From assembly GCF_000696385.1 (NCBI RefSeq), contig NZ_JJMN01000065.1, forward strand, positions 1 to 64,000: a stretch of 64,000 nt of DNA, given 5' to 3'. This document shows, piece after piece, positions 47,963 through 57,861 of the stretch. This DNA is from Vibrio metoecus. GTDB taxonomy: Bacteria > Pseudomonadota > Gammaproteobacteria > Enterobacterales > Vibrionaceae. Numbering within the stretch: position 1 is the first letter of the stretch; each line of letters begins with the position of its first letter. The notes beneath the pieces were generated by a model. The model ran no database searches. It saw nothing but the letters and a program-made list of their open reading frames with translations, and was not told where the DNA came from. A program made the position numbers and the translations under genes.

Positions 47963-48826
47963 CTAACGTAAGCGCAGCACACTTACTCGATACAAGAGCA
48001 ACGACGCCAATAGAAATCCACAACCAACCATTTTATTCAATGGCATCGTCTCATCATAAATCACCACACTCAGCACCAAGGTCCAGATCGGTTCAAGCAA
48101 CATGAGTAACGCGGCATTGGTCGGGTTAGCTCCTTTTTGCCCCATGGTTTGCATTAAATAACGCAAACTGGTCGCGAGTAATACACTCAGCGCGAACCAC
48201 TTCCACGTGACAGGGCTAATGCTGCTTGGCCAACTTTCGGTCAACCACGATAATAAAACGCCCAAACACCCAGCAGTGAATAATTGCAGCGTGGTCAGTA
48301 ACATGGGTGGAAGTTGGCTAGAAAAGCGACTATTGAAGTTAAAATGCATAGCCAAACAACAAGAGGCGGCTAAAAACCACAACTGATTTGCCGCAAAGTG
48401 CCATGTTCCATTCCATGCCAGTAAAAACAATCCAACGACCGCAACGGGTAAGGATCGCCAAAAAGCACGCATGGGTCGCTGACCAAAAATCGGCCAAGCG
48501 AATAACGGCACAAACAGCATAGAAAGGCTCATGATAAATGCTCCCTCCCCTAAGGTATCGCTGATTGAAATAGCGTGGATCCAACAAAAAAGTGACGCGG
48601 CGAGTAAAACCCCCACCCCCATCGATTGCAAACACGCTTGACGCGATGCTTTTTTCAGCGCGCCTAAGCAAAAAGGAAGTAAACAAAGTGACGCAGCAAT
48701 AAAACGCAGGCCAATAAAGCCAAAAGGAGGAAGTTCTTGAATCGCTTGCTTCGAGAAAACCCATCCCCCAGCAGCCAGCAGGGTTGTCAATACAAGCAGC
48801 AGCTCAGCAGGAAAACGTGTACGCAT
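47963..48826 (-). CDS. EamA/DMT family permease
   Basis: A 287-aa membrane protein with ten helices in two EamA repeats (ELLLVLTTLLAAGGWVFSKQAI; second repeat SSCCLAMHFNFNSRF... LMLLEPIWTLVLSVVIYDE). This drug/metabolite transporter class exports amino acids, drugs or nucleosides; the substrate is not assignable. It stands alone; the ribosome site at ATG 48826 is weak. Confidence 0.88.
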   Translation of the reverse strand: MRTRFPAELLLVLTTLLAAGGWVFSKQAIQELPPFGFIGLRFIAASLCLLPFCLGALKKASRQACLQSMGVGVLLAASLFCWIHAISISDTLGEGAFIMSLSMLFVPLFAWPIFGQRPMRAFWRSLPVAVVGLFLLAWNGTWHFAANQLWFLAASCCLAMHFNFNSRFSSQLPPMLLTTLQLFTAGCLGVLLSWLTESWPSSISPVTWKWFALSVLLATSLRYLMQTMGQKGANPTNAALLMLLEPIWTLVLSVVIYDETMPLNKMVGCGFLLASLLLYRVSVLRLR

Positions 48827-49165
48827 TAATTATGTTGTTCATTCGGATAGTTATGACGGCGATTGTGCGCGAAATTCGTGCCGCATGCCAGTCTCTATTC
48901 TTATTTGCGCATCCTCTTGCCTATGTTTGAACAAAAAACCAAAGCAAACAATACAAAGTTACTGAAAAATATAAAATTTAAGAATTAAATTTCAACAATC
49001 ATCAAAAAATAAAGAATTAAACGCCAAGTTTTTCAAAATTTCATAGTTTGCAACGTAAGCACAAGTGGACAATAGCAGTGAATATGACCAGCCTCTCAAA
49101 ATGATCATAACCACTAATAGGAGTAGGATTCGCCGCATTATTATATTTAGATAAGTGAGATTTCA
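48827..49165. promoter_or_regulatory. AT-rich divergent spacer EamA / SdaC-like
   Basis: This 339-bp divergent intergenic region contains the two promoters. The middle (48950-49030) is almost pure A/T. I see no ORF, hairpin or named site in it. Confidence 0.35.
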
Positions 49166-50419
49166 GTGAAAGACTCTCAGGAAGTTACCCAATTTAGTGC
49201 TGCCCGTTCAACGAATTGGACCCAACATGATACCTATTGGCTATTGAGCTTATTCGGTACTGCGGTGGGTGCCGGTATTTTATTTTTACCGATTAACATT
49301 GGTCTGGGTGGTTTTTGGCCACTGGTTCTTATGGCGGTACTGGCATTCCCAATGACCTATCTTTCGCATCGCGGACTTGCGCGGTTTGTGCTTTCCTCTC
49401 GCCGTCAGAATGCGGATTTTACCGATGTCGTCGAAGAGCATTTTGGCCAAAATGCTGGCCGTTTAATCTCCCTACTCTACTTTCTCTCTATTTTTCCTAT
49501 TTTGCTCATCTATGGCGTTGGTTTAACCAATACTGTCGACAGCTTTTTAGTCAATCAAGCCGATCTCGTATCGCCACCGCGTGCGCTGCTTTCTGGTGTT
49601 TTAGTGTTTGCACTTATCGCGATCATGCTCAGTGGCGAAAAAATTATGCTCCGCGCATTTGCTGTGATGGTTTATCCGTTAGCGGCCATTCTCGCTCTAC
49701 TTTCGCTTTACTTGATCCCTTACTGGTCTATGCCTTCGTTTGATTTCCCGCAAACCAGCGATTTCTTACACACCGTGTGGCTTGCCGTTCCGGTGGTGGT
49801 CTTCTCATTCAGCCATGCGGCCGCCATTTCAAGTTTTGCCAATATCCAGCGTCGTCATTATGGTCAGCAGGCGGATCAAAAATCTGAGCAGATTTTACGC
49901 CGCACCAGCGTGGTATTAATTCTGTTTGTATTGCTGTTTGTTTTCTCTTGTGTGTTAGCCCTTTCACCACAAGCTCTGCAAGAGGCGAAAGCCCAAAATG
50001 TTTCCGTGCTAACTTATTTAGCGAATGTGACCGATAATCCCTTTATCGCCACCTTAGGCCCATTGGTGGCTTTCATTGCGATCACCTCTTCTTTCTTAGG
50101 CCACTTCCTCGGTGCGCGAGAAAGCCTAACGGGATTATTGACCAAGAACTTCGGCGTCACCATGCGCTTTGCCGAGCGTATCACCATCGTCTTTCTGTTT
50201 GTCACCATTTGGATTGCTGCGATCATCAATCCAAGTATTTTGGGCATGATGGAAGCACTTTCTGGCCCCGTCATCGCGATGATTCTGTTTATCATGCCGA
50301 TGATTGCCGTATTCAAAGTGCCAGCGTTGCACGCACATCAACACCGGTTCAGCACGTTCTTTGTTCTGATCGTGGGTTTGCTTGCCGTTTCGGCTCTGAT
50401 TTACAGCCTACTGCGCTGA
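49166..50419 (+). CDS. Serine/hydroxy-aromatic amino-acid permease (SdaC/HAAAP family)
   Basis: A 417-aa inner-membrane transporter with 11 helices. The beginning YWLLSLFGTAVGAGILFLPI is diagnostic of the HAAAP family (SdaC, TdcC, Mtr), and the closest architecture is the serine:H+ symporter SdaC. The start is GTG 49166 (GTGAG 6 nt upstream). It is monocistronic, with a terminator at 50433-50454. Serine as substrate is inferred from family resemblance; V. cholerae has more than one such gene, so the symbol is withheld. Confidence 0.85.
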   Translation: MKDSQEVTQFSAARSTNWTQHDTYWLLSLFGTAVGAGILFLPINIGLGGFWPLVLMAVLAFPMTYLSHRGLARFVLSSRRQNADFTDVVEEHFGQNAGRLISLLYFLSIFPILLIYGVGLTNTVDSFLVNQADLVSPPRALLSGVLVFALIAIMLSGEKIMLRAFAVMVYPLAAILALLSLYLIPYWSMPSFDFPQTSDFLHTVWLAVPVVVFSFSHAAAISSFANIQRRHYGQQADQKSEQILRRTSVVLILFVLLFVFSCVLALSPQALQEAKAQNVSVLTYLANVTDNPFIATLGPLVAFIAITSSFLGHFLGARESLTGLLTKNFGVTMRFAERITIVFLFVTIWIAAIINPSILGMMEALSGPVIAMILFIMPMIAVFKVPALHAHQHRFSTFFVLIVGLLAVSALIYSLLR

Positions 50420-50432
50420 TCCTCCTCCTTTC

Positions 50433-50454
50433 TTGGCTCCCTAACGGGAGCCAA
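50433..50454 (+). terminator. Terminator after the SdaC-like gene
   Basis: TTGGCTCCC / GGGAGCCAA (9-bp stem, TAAC loop) lies 14 nt after the stop. The T tract is weak. Confidence 0.65.
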
Positions 50455-50598
50455 ATTCCACATTGCCGTCTTTATGATGAATAAATCCGGTACTGCCAGT
50501 CACAGAGTTCGTTGATAATCAGTGCAAGATTTCATCTTCACAACATACACTTAACTCAAGGTGTAAATCGGTTGTCGAGCAAAATGGCGGTGGAAAAC

Positions 50599-51546
50599 AT
50601 GACCCAATCCTTTTCAATTGCAGTACTTTTCGTCTTATTACTGAGCGCATGTACGCCAGAAGTTCCCCCACAAGCACTCGGCACTTTAGAGCGTGACCGC
50701 ATTACATTCAGCGCCACCAGCAATGAAATCATTCGTGAGCTTCCAAAAGATGAAGGCGCTTTCGTGAAAGTGGGTGACGTTTTGGTCAAACTCGATACCC
50801 GAACTCAATCAGCCCTACTCAACCAAGCCATGGCACAACAAGCCAAAGCGCAGGCTTCGCTCAGTAAGCTGACCAATGGCGAACGACCAGAAGATCTTGC
50901 GGTCGCGCAAGCGCGGATCGCGAAAGCTGACGCCCTCTACCAAGAAGCCGATCTCACCCTACGCCGTAAAACAGACCTTGTTGAAAAACGCCTGATCAGT
51001 CAATCCGAGGTGGATACCGCGCGCTCGGCACGCGATTCCGCCCGCGCTGAGCTAGCCTCAGCCCGTGAAGAATTCAGCAAGCTGACCGCAGGAGCACGCA
51101 TCGAAGACATCGAACAAGCACGTGCGGAACTGGCTGCGGCTCAAGCTAACGTGGCTTTACAGCAGCAAAAACTGGATGAGCTTACCATCATCGCTACCCG
51201 TGACGGCATCTTGGATAGCCTGCCCTATCACTTAGGTGAGCGTGTCACCGCCAATACGGTCGTGGCCATTGTACAAGCCAATCGCACACCTTATGCGCGG
51301 GTTTATGTCCCTGAAACCCATCGGGCAAGTTTTACCTTAGGTCAAATCGTGCAAGTTCATGTTGACGGTATTGAAACGACCTATCAAGGCACGGTTCGGT
51401 GGATTGCCAGTGAGCCTTCATTTACCCCTTACTATGCATTAACAGAAAAAGAGCGCTCACGCTTGATGTATTTGGCCGAAGTGGATCTCCCTGAGAGTGC
51501 GATGTCACTGCCATCGGGTTTGCCCGCCCAAGTCGATTTGCCGTAA
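50599..51546 (+). CDS. HlyD-family membrane fusion protein, lipoprotein-anchored
   Basis: A 315-aa periplasmic adaptor. The lipoprotein signal ends at LLLSAC (Cys18), followed by a biotinyl-lipoyl-like domain split by a long coiled coil (QAMAQQAKAQASLSKL ... QARAELAAAQANVALQQQ) and a beta-barrel domain. It resembles YbhG/YhiI, partner of ABC-2 exporters. I use ATG 50599, which gives a proper lipoprotein signal; the frame extends upstream to 50512 without one. It is first in a three-gene operon with an ATPase (9 bp downstream) and a permease. It probably links to a TolC-type channel for export of a toxic compound (inference). Confidence 0.88.
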   Translation: MTQSFSIAVLFVLLLSACTPEVPPQALGTLERDRITFSATSNEIIRELPKDEGAFVKVGDVLVKLDTRTQSALLNQAMAQQAKAQASLSKLTNGERPEDLAVAQARIAKADALYQEADLTLRRKTDLVEKRLISQSEVDTARSARDSARAELASAREEFSKLTAGARIEDIEQARAELAAAQANVALQQQKLDELTIIATRDGILDSLPYHLGERVTANTVVAIVQANRTPYARVYVPETHRASFTLGQIVQVHVDGIETTYQGTVRWIASEPSFTPYYALTEKERSRLMYLAEVDLPESAMSLPSGLPAQVDLP

Positions 51547-51555
51547 GGAGCCACA

Positions 51556-52482
51556 ATGAGCGATTACGCCATCCATGCCGAAAATGTCGTCAAACAATTT
51601 GGGCACTTTACCGCTATAGAAAACATTAACTTAAAAGTGGAACGCGGCAGCATCTATGGCTTTCTAGGGCCGAATGGTTGCGGTAAATCGACCACAATTC
51701 GTGTGCTCACGGGGTTGCTACAACCCACCGCAGGACAGGTCAACGTACTTGGGCTCTCAATTCCCAAGCAATCCGAACTGCTGCGTTTGAAAATTGGTTA
51801 TATGACGCAGAAATTCTCTCTGTATGACGATCTCACCGTTCAAGAAAACTTGCAGTTTATCGGCCAAATTTTTGGCATGAATCGACGCACGTTAAAACAA
51901 CGAACCCAAGAGCAACTGAAAACCTACGGCCTGGATGAACGTCGTAAACAACGAGTCTCAGGCATGAGTGGTGGGCAAAAACAGCGCTTAGGATTAGCCG
52001 CAGCCACCATGCACAATCCAGAGTTACTGTTTCTCGATGAACCTACTTCTGCCGTCGATCCCGAAAACCGGAGAGAATTTTGGGAACAGTTGTTTGATCT
52101 CTCTTCTCAAGGCACCACGATACTGGTCACAACTCATTACATGGATGAAGCAGAACGCTGCCACCGCTTGGCCATTATGGAGGCAGGCGAGATCCGCGCC
52201 GATGATGAACCGGAAAAGCTCATGCAACAAATGGGCGTGAATATTGTTGAGATCAAAGCCCCTGCTCTGCGTCATTTAAAAGAGCAGTTGCTTACCTTGC
52301 CGCAAGTTCGCTCGGCGGCACAATTGGGTGTGCGCTTACGCGTATTGATTTATCGACAAGTCGATGACCCCATTCTTTGGCTGCGCAGCACGTTCCCGCA
52401 TTTAGCACAAGCAGAACTGACTTTGGCACGGCCAAGTTTAGAAGATGTGTTTGTCACCGTGACGGGTAAGGGGCGACAATGA
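51556..52482 (+). CDS. ABC exporter ATP-binding protein (ABC-2 type, YbhF/YhiH-like half)
   Basis: A 308-aa ATPase: Walker A GPNGCGKST, signature VSGMSGGQKQRLGLAAA, Walker B LLFLDEPTSAVDP, H-loop TTHYMDEAERC, and a C-terminal DUF4162-like tail. AAGGAG precedes the ATG. The stop overlaps the permease start (ATGA). It is a single ATPase domain, unlike the fused YbhF. Confidence 0.92.
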   Translation: MSDYAIHAENVVKQFGHFTAIENINLKVERGSIYGFLGPNGCGKSTTIRVLTGLLQPTAGQVNVLGLSIPKQSELLRLKIGYMTQKFSLYDDLTVQENLQFIGQIFGMNRRTLKQRTQEQLKTYGLDERRKQRVSGMSGGQKQRLGLAAATMHNPELLFLDEPTSAVDPENRREFWEQLFDLSSQGTTILVTTHYMDEAERCHRLAIMEAGEIRADDEPEKLMQQMGVNIVEIKAPALRHLKEQLLTLPQVRSAAQLGVRLRVLIYRQVDDPILWLRSTFPHLAQAELTLARPSLEDVFVTVTGKGRQ

Positions 52483-53576
52483 ACAGCCTATTTCGGATCA
52501 AAGCAGTTCTGGTCAAAGAGTTTCGTCAATTGTCACGAGATCGAATTACCTTCGGCATGGTTGTGATGATCCCCCTCATCCAACTGTTGTTGTTTGGGTT
52601 TGCCATCAATACTGATGTACGTAATATTCCTATCGGTGTTGTCGATCAAAGCCATTCTACATTCAGCAGGCTTTTAGTTGAGTCAGTGAAAGTCACCCAA
52701 GTTGTCAGCGTCAAGCAGCATTACTTCACCGTGCCAGAAGCGGAACAAGCCATCGAAAGTGGCGTCATTCGCGCCGCGCTGATTTTGCCTAAAGATTTGG
52801 TGACACGCAGTCAGCAGCAGCGTGAACTTGGACAGTGGCTGATTGATGGTTCTGACACCATGATTGCCGGCGCGCTGAGTGGCCTAAAAAATATGCCTCT
52901 CACCGACTTTACAGTGCTGAAAACACCACCGGCCTCTCGCACTTTTGAAATCACATTGCTTTACAACCCTAGCCGACGTTCAGCCGTCAATATTGTTCCC
53001 GGCCTGCTTGGGGTCATTTTGACCATGACGATGATCCTATTTACCAGTGCTGCGATTGTGCGTGAACGCGAGCGCGGAAATTTGGAGCTACTAATCACCA
53101 CGCCCGTACACTCGATTGAGCTGATGATTGGTAAGATCGTGCCTTATATTTTTGTTGGACTCATCCAAGTGGTCATTATTCTTGGCTTGGGGCATTTTAT
53201 CTTTGCGGTTCCAATCAATGGCTCACTCAGCCAGATTTTATTTGGCACATTGCTGTTTATTTCCGCCAGCTTGACCTTAGGTTTAGTCATATCAACCATT
53301 GCCAACACTCAACTACAAGCCATGCAGATGACGGTGTTCATCCTACTGCCTTCTATTCTGCTCTCCGGGTTCATGTTCCCGTATGAAGGCATGCCTATTG
53401 CGGCACAGTGGATATCTGAAGTACTGCCCGCCACACACTTTATGCGGGTGATCCGAGGAATTGTGTTACGTGGTGCAGACTTAGTGGATTTGTGGCGCGA
53501 TACCCTCTGGTTAGCGCTGTTTACCATTTTTGGATTACTGATTGCCGCCATGCGCTTTAAAAAATCGCTTGATTAG
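52479..53576 (+). CDS. ABC-2 type exporter permease
   Basis: A 365-aa permease of the YhhJ/YbhR class. One N-terminal helix (GMVVMIPLIQLLLFGFAIN), a large periplasmic domain, then five C-terminal helices with LLGVILTMTMILFTSAAIVRERERGNLELLITTP, the ABC2 signature. Only one permease is present, so it probably works as a homodimer with the preceding ATPase and HlyD lipoprotein. It overlaps the ATPase stop by 4 nt. Confidence 0.9.
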   Translation: MNSLFRIKAVLVKEFRQLSRDRITFGMVVMIPLIQLLLFGFAINTDVRNIPIGVVDQSHSTFSRLLVESVKVTQVVSVKQHYFTVPEAEQAIESGVIRAALILPKDLVTRSQQQRELGQWLIDGSDTMIAGALSGLKNMPLTDFTVLKTPPASRTFEITLLYNPSRRSAVNIVPGLLGVILTMTMILFTSAAIVRERERGNLELLITTPVHSIELMIGKIVPYIFVGLIQVVIILGLGHFIFAVPINGSLSQILFGTLLFISASLTLGLVISTIANTQLQAMQMTVFILLPSILLSGFMFPYEGMPIAAQWISEVLPATHFMRVIRGIVLRGADLVDLWRDTLWLALFTIFGLLIAAMRFKKSLD

Positions 53577-53689
53577 CCCCTAATTGGGGCAAATCGAGGC
53601 CTAGCACTGAATACTATGAATGAGATAGCGAAATAAACGGCGAGGATAGCATTAGAAAATGTACGGCAAATGAACGTTGACGATAGTGT

Positions 53690-53717
53690 GACTGAGTTCT
53701 AACTTTTTAACTCAGTC
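53690..53717 (+). repeat. Perfect inverted repeat upstream of a small ORF
   Basis: GACTGAGTT (53690-53698) and AACTCAGTC (53709-53717) form a perfect 9-bp inverted repeat with a 10-nt T-rich spacer, ending 12 nt before the GGAGG of the following small gene. It could be an operator, a leader hairpin or a weak terminator of the ABC operon. Confidence 0.45.
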
Positions 53718-53740
53718 GCTCGAAAATCGGAGGTTTGCCA

Positions 53741-53956
53741 ATGAAACGTAACAGTAAGAGTTTTCGCCTGAAAATGATTAAAGAGGTCGCCACACGTAGA
53801 CAACGAGTGGAAAGTTGCAGCGACCCAATGGCTCGGTATATTTACGAAATGATGACCCAAGTAACAGATCCTAATGCCAACGAACCTCGCAAGTTTGCTG
53901 GTAACCATTTTGATGATCAAGTGGGAGGGTGGGTCAGTGACTTATGGTCTGAATGA
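53741..53956 (+). CDS. Small basic hypothetical protein (71 aa)
   Basis: An unrecognised 71-aa protein. The N-terminal half is strongly basic (KRNSKSFRLKMIKEVATRRQRV); the C-terminal half is acidic and ends GGWVSDLWSE. It is preceded by a perfect GGAGG seven bases before ATG 53741, which is the main reason to believe it is translated. It is convergent with, and 5 bp from, the DUF1289 gene. There is no signal peptide; a nucleic-acid-binding role would be a guess. Confidence 0.55.
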   Translation: MKRNSKSFRLKMIKEVATRRQRVESCSDPMARYIYEMMTQVTDPNANEPRKFAGNHFDDQVGGWVSDLWSE

Positions 53957-53961
53957 TCCAC

Positions 53962-54228
53962 TCAAAACAGAGTGGGCTGAGCGTCAGTCGTTAGCGGTTC
54001 ACTTTCGCTCAGGCTCTCTGTTTGCTTCTGACCACGCGCCTCCGCCTGTTTACGGCGATAACGCTGTCGACAAAGTTTAATCACATGCAATTGCTGAGCT
54101 GGGGTCATACTCAACCAACCAAAACGCTCTTCCCGCTTGCGTAGGCAACCTTTGCAATAGCCTTTCTCATCGACACTACATACCCCAACGCAAGGGCTGA
54201 CAATATTGAAAAACTCAAGTTGCTCCAT
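53962..54228 (-). CDS. DUF1289 family Cys-rich small protein
   Basis: An 88-aa protein with the DUF1289 Cys signature SPCVGVCSVDEKGYCKGCLR (four Cys, likely a metal or Fe-S site), followed by EERFGWLSMTPAQQ and a basic helix (KLCRQRYRRKQAEARG). The family is widespread in proteobacteria and without established function. The low-complexity Ser/Glu tail is strain-variable by nature. Confidence 0.85.
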   Translation of the reverse strand: MEQLEFFNIVSPCVGVCSVDEKGYCKGCLRKREERFGWLSMTPAQQLHVIKLCRQRYRRKQAEARGQKQTESLSESEPLTTDAQPTLF

Positions 54229-54374
54229 GAGTAACTCACATCCTTATTAACTAACTTCTGGCTCGCCTCTAAAGCGACTAGGTTCAAAGTTTCATATAAA
54301 CCATGACCTTATGCTGACAAAAACAGTGTTTTGTTCACTATACTGTGCGGGTTTCCACATTCGGAGTGAATATT

Positions 54375-54818
54375 ATGAAGCTTAGTTCAAAATCGTTACT
54401 TGCTGCAATTACCCTACCTGTATTGATGACAGCTTGTGCAAGCAATGGTGATAACGTGCAAATTACTGCTCAAGATCTTCAACACCACAATTGGCAACTG
54501 ACCCAAATTGATGGCAAAGATGTGGCGAAAGATGAACACAATGAAGCACCTCGTTTAGAAATCGGTGAGAAAATGATGGCCAGCGGCAATGCCGGCTGTA
54601 ACAACTTCTTTGGTAAAGCAGAACTTAAAGATAACCAATTCCGCATCGAAAAAATGGGGATGACCATGAAGATGTGTCTAGGTGATGTGATGGATACGGA
54701 ACAAGCCGTGTCACAAACACTGACCGACTGGAGCAACATCACCCTAACCAAAGAAACATTGACCCTGAAAAACGATGTTCACACTCTAACGTTCACTCTA
54801 CGTGACTGGGTAAACTAA
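54375..54818 (+). CDS. META-domain lipoprotein (HslJ-like)
   Basis: A 147-aa lipoprotein: the signal peptide ends at LPVLMTAC (Cys18) and a single META domain follows (HHNWQLTQIDGK ... NAGCNNFFGKAELKDNQFRI ... MKMCLG). It resembles the heat-inducible outer-membrane HslJ of E. coli, linked to novobiocin tolerance. The ATG at 54375 has GGAG. It is monocistronic, with a strong terminator after it. Confidence 0.85.
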   Translation: MKLSSKSLLAAITLPVLMTACASNGDNVQITAQDLQHHNWQLTQIDGKDVAKDEHNEAPRLEIGEKMMASGNAGCNNFFGKAELKDNQFRIEKMGMTMKMCLGDVMDTEQAVSQTLTDWSNITLTKETLTLKNDVHTLTFTLRDWVN

Positions 54819-54845
54819 CCCTCATTTCAGAGCGATTGAGCGTTT

Positions 54846-54873
54846 AACGGCAGCGGATTAAGCTGCCGTTTTT
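54846..54873 (+). terminator. Terminator after the META lipoprotein gene
   Basis: AACGGCAGC / GCTGCCGTT (9-bp stem, 7-nt loop) followed by TTT is a canonical rho-independent terminator. Confidence 0.85.
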
Positions 54874-54997
54874 GTATCTTCATTTCCCTACAGACAACAA
54901 GGAAACCGAGCATTTTGGTTTTTTTCCTTCATAATGAAAGACAAGCATCATTTTGTCGGTCTAAGAACACGATACCGTCGAATAATAAGGACAATTC

Positions 54998-56146
54998 ATG
55001 AAAAAACTGCTGACCTTCTTCTCTGCGTGCGCCCTTTCACTTACCGTTTCTGCGCAGTCATGGGAAGACATCACTGAAAAAGCTCGTGGGCAAACCGTTT
55101 ACTTTCACGCGTGGGGTGGTAGCCAAGAAATTAATAGCTATTTGCGCTGGTCAGCCGATCTACTTAAGTCGCGTTATGGCATTACTCTGCAACATGTCAA
55201 AGTGACCGACATTTCTGAAACAACCACTCGTTTAATTGCCGAAAAAGCGGCAGGTAAAAACGAACAAGGCAGTGTTGATCTGGTGTGGATTAACGGTGAA
55301 AACTTCAAATCCATGAAAAACAATGGGTTACTATATGGCCCGTTTGTTGAGATGTTACCTAGCTGGTCAATGGTCGATCAAACCCTGCCCGTAGGCAGTG
55401 ACTTTTCTGAACCCACCGAAGGGCTAGAAGCACCGTGGGGGGTGGGGCAATTGGTGTTTATCCATGACAAGCAACTACTGAATAATCCTCCGGCATCATT
55501 TGCAGAATTACTGAGCTATGCGCAAGCCTTTCCAAATCGCATTAGTTACCCACAACCACCTGAGTTTCATGGCACCAGCTTCTTAAAAGCCGCGTTAATT
55601 GAGCTTACTCAGTACGCCCCTGAATTGAATCATCCTGTCGATCCCGCCACTTTCCAGCAAATCACTCAACCGCTCTGGCAATATTTGGATGAGTTGCATT
55701 CCGTCGCTTGGCGTAAAGGCAAACAATTTCCTTCAGGTTCTGCACAAATGATGCAACTGCTAGATGATGGGCAATTAGATCTCGCGATCACTTTCAACCC
55801 TAATGCGGTTTTTTCAGCGCAAGCGACCGGGAAATTAGCCCCAACCGCACAAACTTATACGATGAAAAATGGCGCATTGACCAACATTCACTTTTTAGCG
55901 ATTCCTTGGAATGCCAATGCCAAAGAAGGCGCTTTAGTGGCTATCAATTTCTTGCTCAGTGGGGAAGCTCAATCACGTAAAGGTGACTTAGCGATTTGGG
56001 GAGACCCTTCGGTACTTAAACCGCAATATCTCAATGGCAGTGCGAAAAACACTATGCTGTTCCCAGCCATTGCAGAACCTCACCCAAGCTGGCAAAGCGC
56101 ACTAGAAACCGAATGGCAAAAACGTTACGGCAACAGTTTGAAGTAA
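54998..56146 (+). CDS. ynjB: ABC transporter solute-binding protein YnjB
   Basis: A 382-aa periplasmic binding protein: signal peptide ending SLTVSA, mature start QSWEDITEKARGQTVYFHAWGGS. It is homologous to E. coli YnjB, an uncharacterised family distantly like the iron/thiamine binding proteins. The central LDLAITFNPNAVFSAQATGKL is typical. The ATG has AAGGA. It is first in a ynjBCD operon, and the permease begins 12 bp after it. The substrate is unknown. Confidence 0.9.
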   Translation: MKKLLTFFSACALSLTVSAQSWEDITEKARGQTVYFHAWGGSQEINSYLRWSADLLKSRYGITLQHVKVTDISETTTRLIAEKAAGKNEQGSVDLVWINGENFKSMKNNGLLYGPFVEMLPSWSMVDQTLPVGSDFSEPTEGLEAPWGVGQLVFIHDKQLLNNPPASFAELLSYAQAFPNRISYPQPPEFHGTSFLKAALIELTQYAPELNHPVDPATFQQITQPLWQYLDELHSVAWRKGKQFPSGSAQMMQLLDDGQLDLAITFNPNAVFSAQATGKLAPTAQTYTMKNGALTNIHFLAIPWNANAKEGALVAINFLLSGEAQSRKGDLAIWGDPSVLKPQYLNGSAKNTMLFPAIAEPHPSWQSALETEWQKRYGNSLK

Positions 56147-56158
56147 CGGTATTGCCCC

Positions 56159-57861
56159 ATGCTCAGGTACGTTTATTGGAGCTTGATCTGTCTTTGTATC
56201 GCGCCAATCCTACCCGGATTGGCGGGGGTTGAGATCTCCTCTTTAGGCTGCCTGAGCGCGCTTGAACACTCGGCTTTTTCGTTACAAGGTTTTAGCCAAG
56301 TATGGCAGTGGCAAGGCGTTGAATACGCCTTACTGCTATCGTTCAGCTCTGCCCTATTGAGCACTTATTTAGCCCTTTTCATCAGCTTCGCCATTTTACA
56401 GCGCTTCTGGTCGCATCCTCGATGGCAACGTATCGAAAACAGCCTCTCGCTACTGCTTGCCCTGCCCCATGTCGCCTTTGCGATTGGGTTTGCATTTTTG
56501 TTTTCGTCGACAGGTTGGTTTGCTCGCCTGCTGCATGAGCTATTTCAATATCGAGATCACAGCCAAGAGATCACTGGCTTGGTACATGACCCTTATGCTC
56601 TCGGCCTTACGTTGGCCTTGGCCATTAAAGAAGTCCCTTTTATTTTGCTGATCAGCTTACCGATTTTGCAGCAGCTTAATTTAGCCAAAATCCAAACGCT
56701 GAGCGCTTCACTAGGTTATTCACCTCAACAGATGTGGTGGAAAGTCGTCTTTCCACAATGGTTACGCAAAATTCGTTTTACCTTATTTGCAGTCGCCGCT
56801 TACGCAATTTCTGTGGTTGATTTCAGTTTAGTCTTGGGGCCGACCACGCCGCCCACTTTCTCAGTATTAGTATGGCAGTGGTTTAATGAACCCGATTTGA
56901 GTTTACTGCCAAGAGCAGCATCTGGTGCAGTACTCCTCTTGCTACTCGCCACGGTTATGTTGCTCATCATCTGGATGATCGAATGGTTACTGACTCGCGG
57001 TTTTCGTGGTTGGCAATTCTCCGGCCGCTATGCGCCCCCGCTACCACAAAAAACCTTACTTACCCTTTTGCTGCTCACTTCAGCGATGATAATTCCTCTC
57101 ACAGCAACGTGGAGCGTGGCACAACGTTGGCGTTTCCCAGATCTCTTTCCGACTCAATGGACTCTGCAGTTTTGGCAAGACGAATGGCCAAATGTATTGC
57201 TGAACATAGAAACCAGTGTGCAACTTGCTCTGTGCTCCGGCACTCTCGCATTGCTGATTGCTGTATTCGCCCAAGAGTATCGTTTACAGAGTCAACGGGT
57301 TATCCCAGTCTATTTGATAGCGCTACCGATGTTGTTGCCACAACTCTCACTGCTGTTTGGGCTTCAAGTCTTGTCATTGGTGATTGCCTCAAATGCGTAT
57401 GCTCTATGGGTGGTTTGGGCGCACACCTTTTTTGCTTTTCCCTTGGTCTACCTTGCGCTCAGCGGTCCATGGCAAAGTTACAATCCCGATTATTCAAAAA
57501 TGGCTCGCAGCTTAGGTAAAAAATGAATGGCAGATCTTCTGGAAAAATAAAACTGCCATTGCTATTTCCAGCCTTGCTTTATGCGTGGGCGGTGGGGATC
57601 AGCGTTAGTCTTGCTCAATATCTTCCCACCTTAATGTTGGGTGGTGGGCGTTTAACGACCATCACCACCGAAGCGGTTGCACTTTCCAGTGGTTATGATC
57701 GCCGAGTGGCGGCGATTTACGCAATCTGCCAAGCCGTATTGCCTTTTGTGTTCTTTTCTCTTGCCCTTTTGCTCGGACGCGTGCAAATTCACCGCCATCG
57801 AGCAGTCCAATTTAAAGTGGTATTTCATGATTTTTTCTCTCGAAAACCTCGCCATCCATAG
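56159..57861 (+). pseudogene. ynjC: ABC transporter permease YnjC (two extra A bases)
   Basis: A fused double permease of about 560 aa: two BPD-type membrane halves, each with an EAA-like loop (YSPQQMWWKVVFPQWLRKIR and NEWQIFWKIKLPLLFPALLY). The frame breaks at 57517-57522 (A6, where A5 reads LGKNEWQ) and again at 57541-57545 (A5, where A4 reads WKIKLPLL). With both bases removed the two halves join without loss. It ends at 57861, overlapping the start of the ATPase gene by 35 nt, which may itself reflect another indel. No ribosome site is evident before ATG 56159, consistent with coupling to ynjB. Confidence 0.85.

Noticed and set aside
57677..57826. Upstream extension of the YnjD reading frame
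   Set aside because: It lies entirely inside ynjC; homology to ATPases begins only at MIFSLENLAI (57827).
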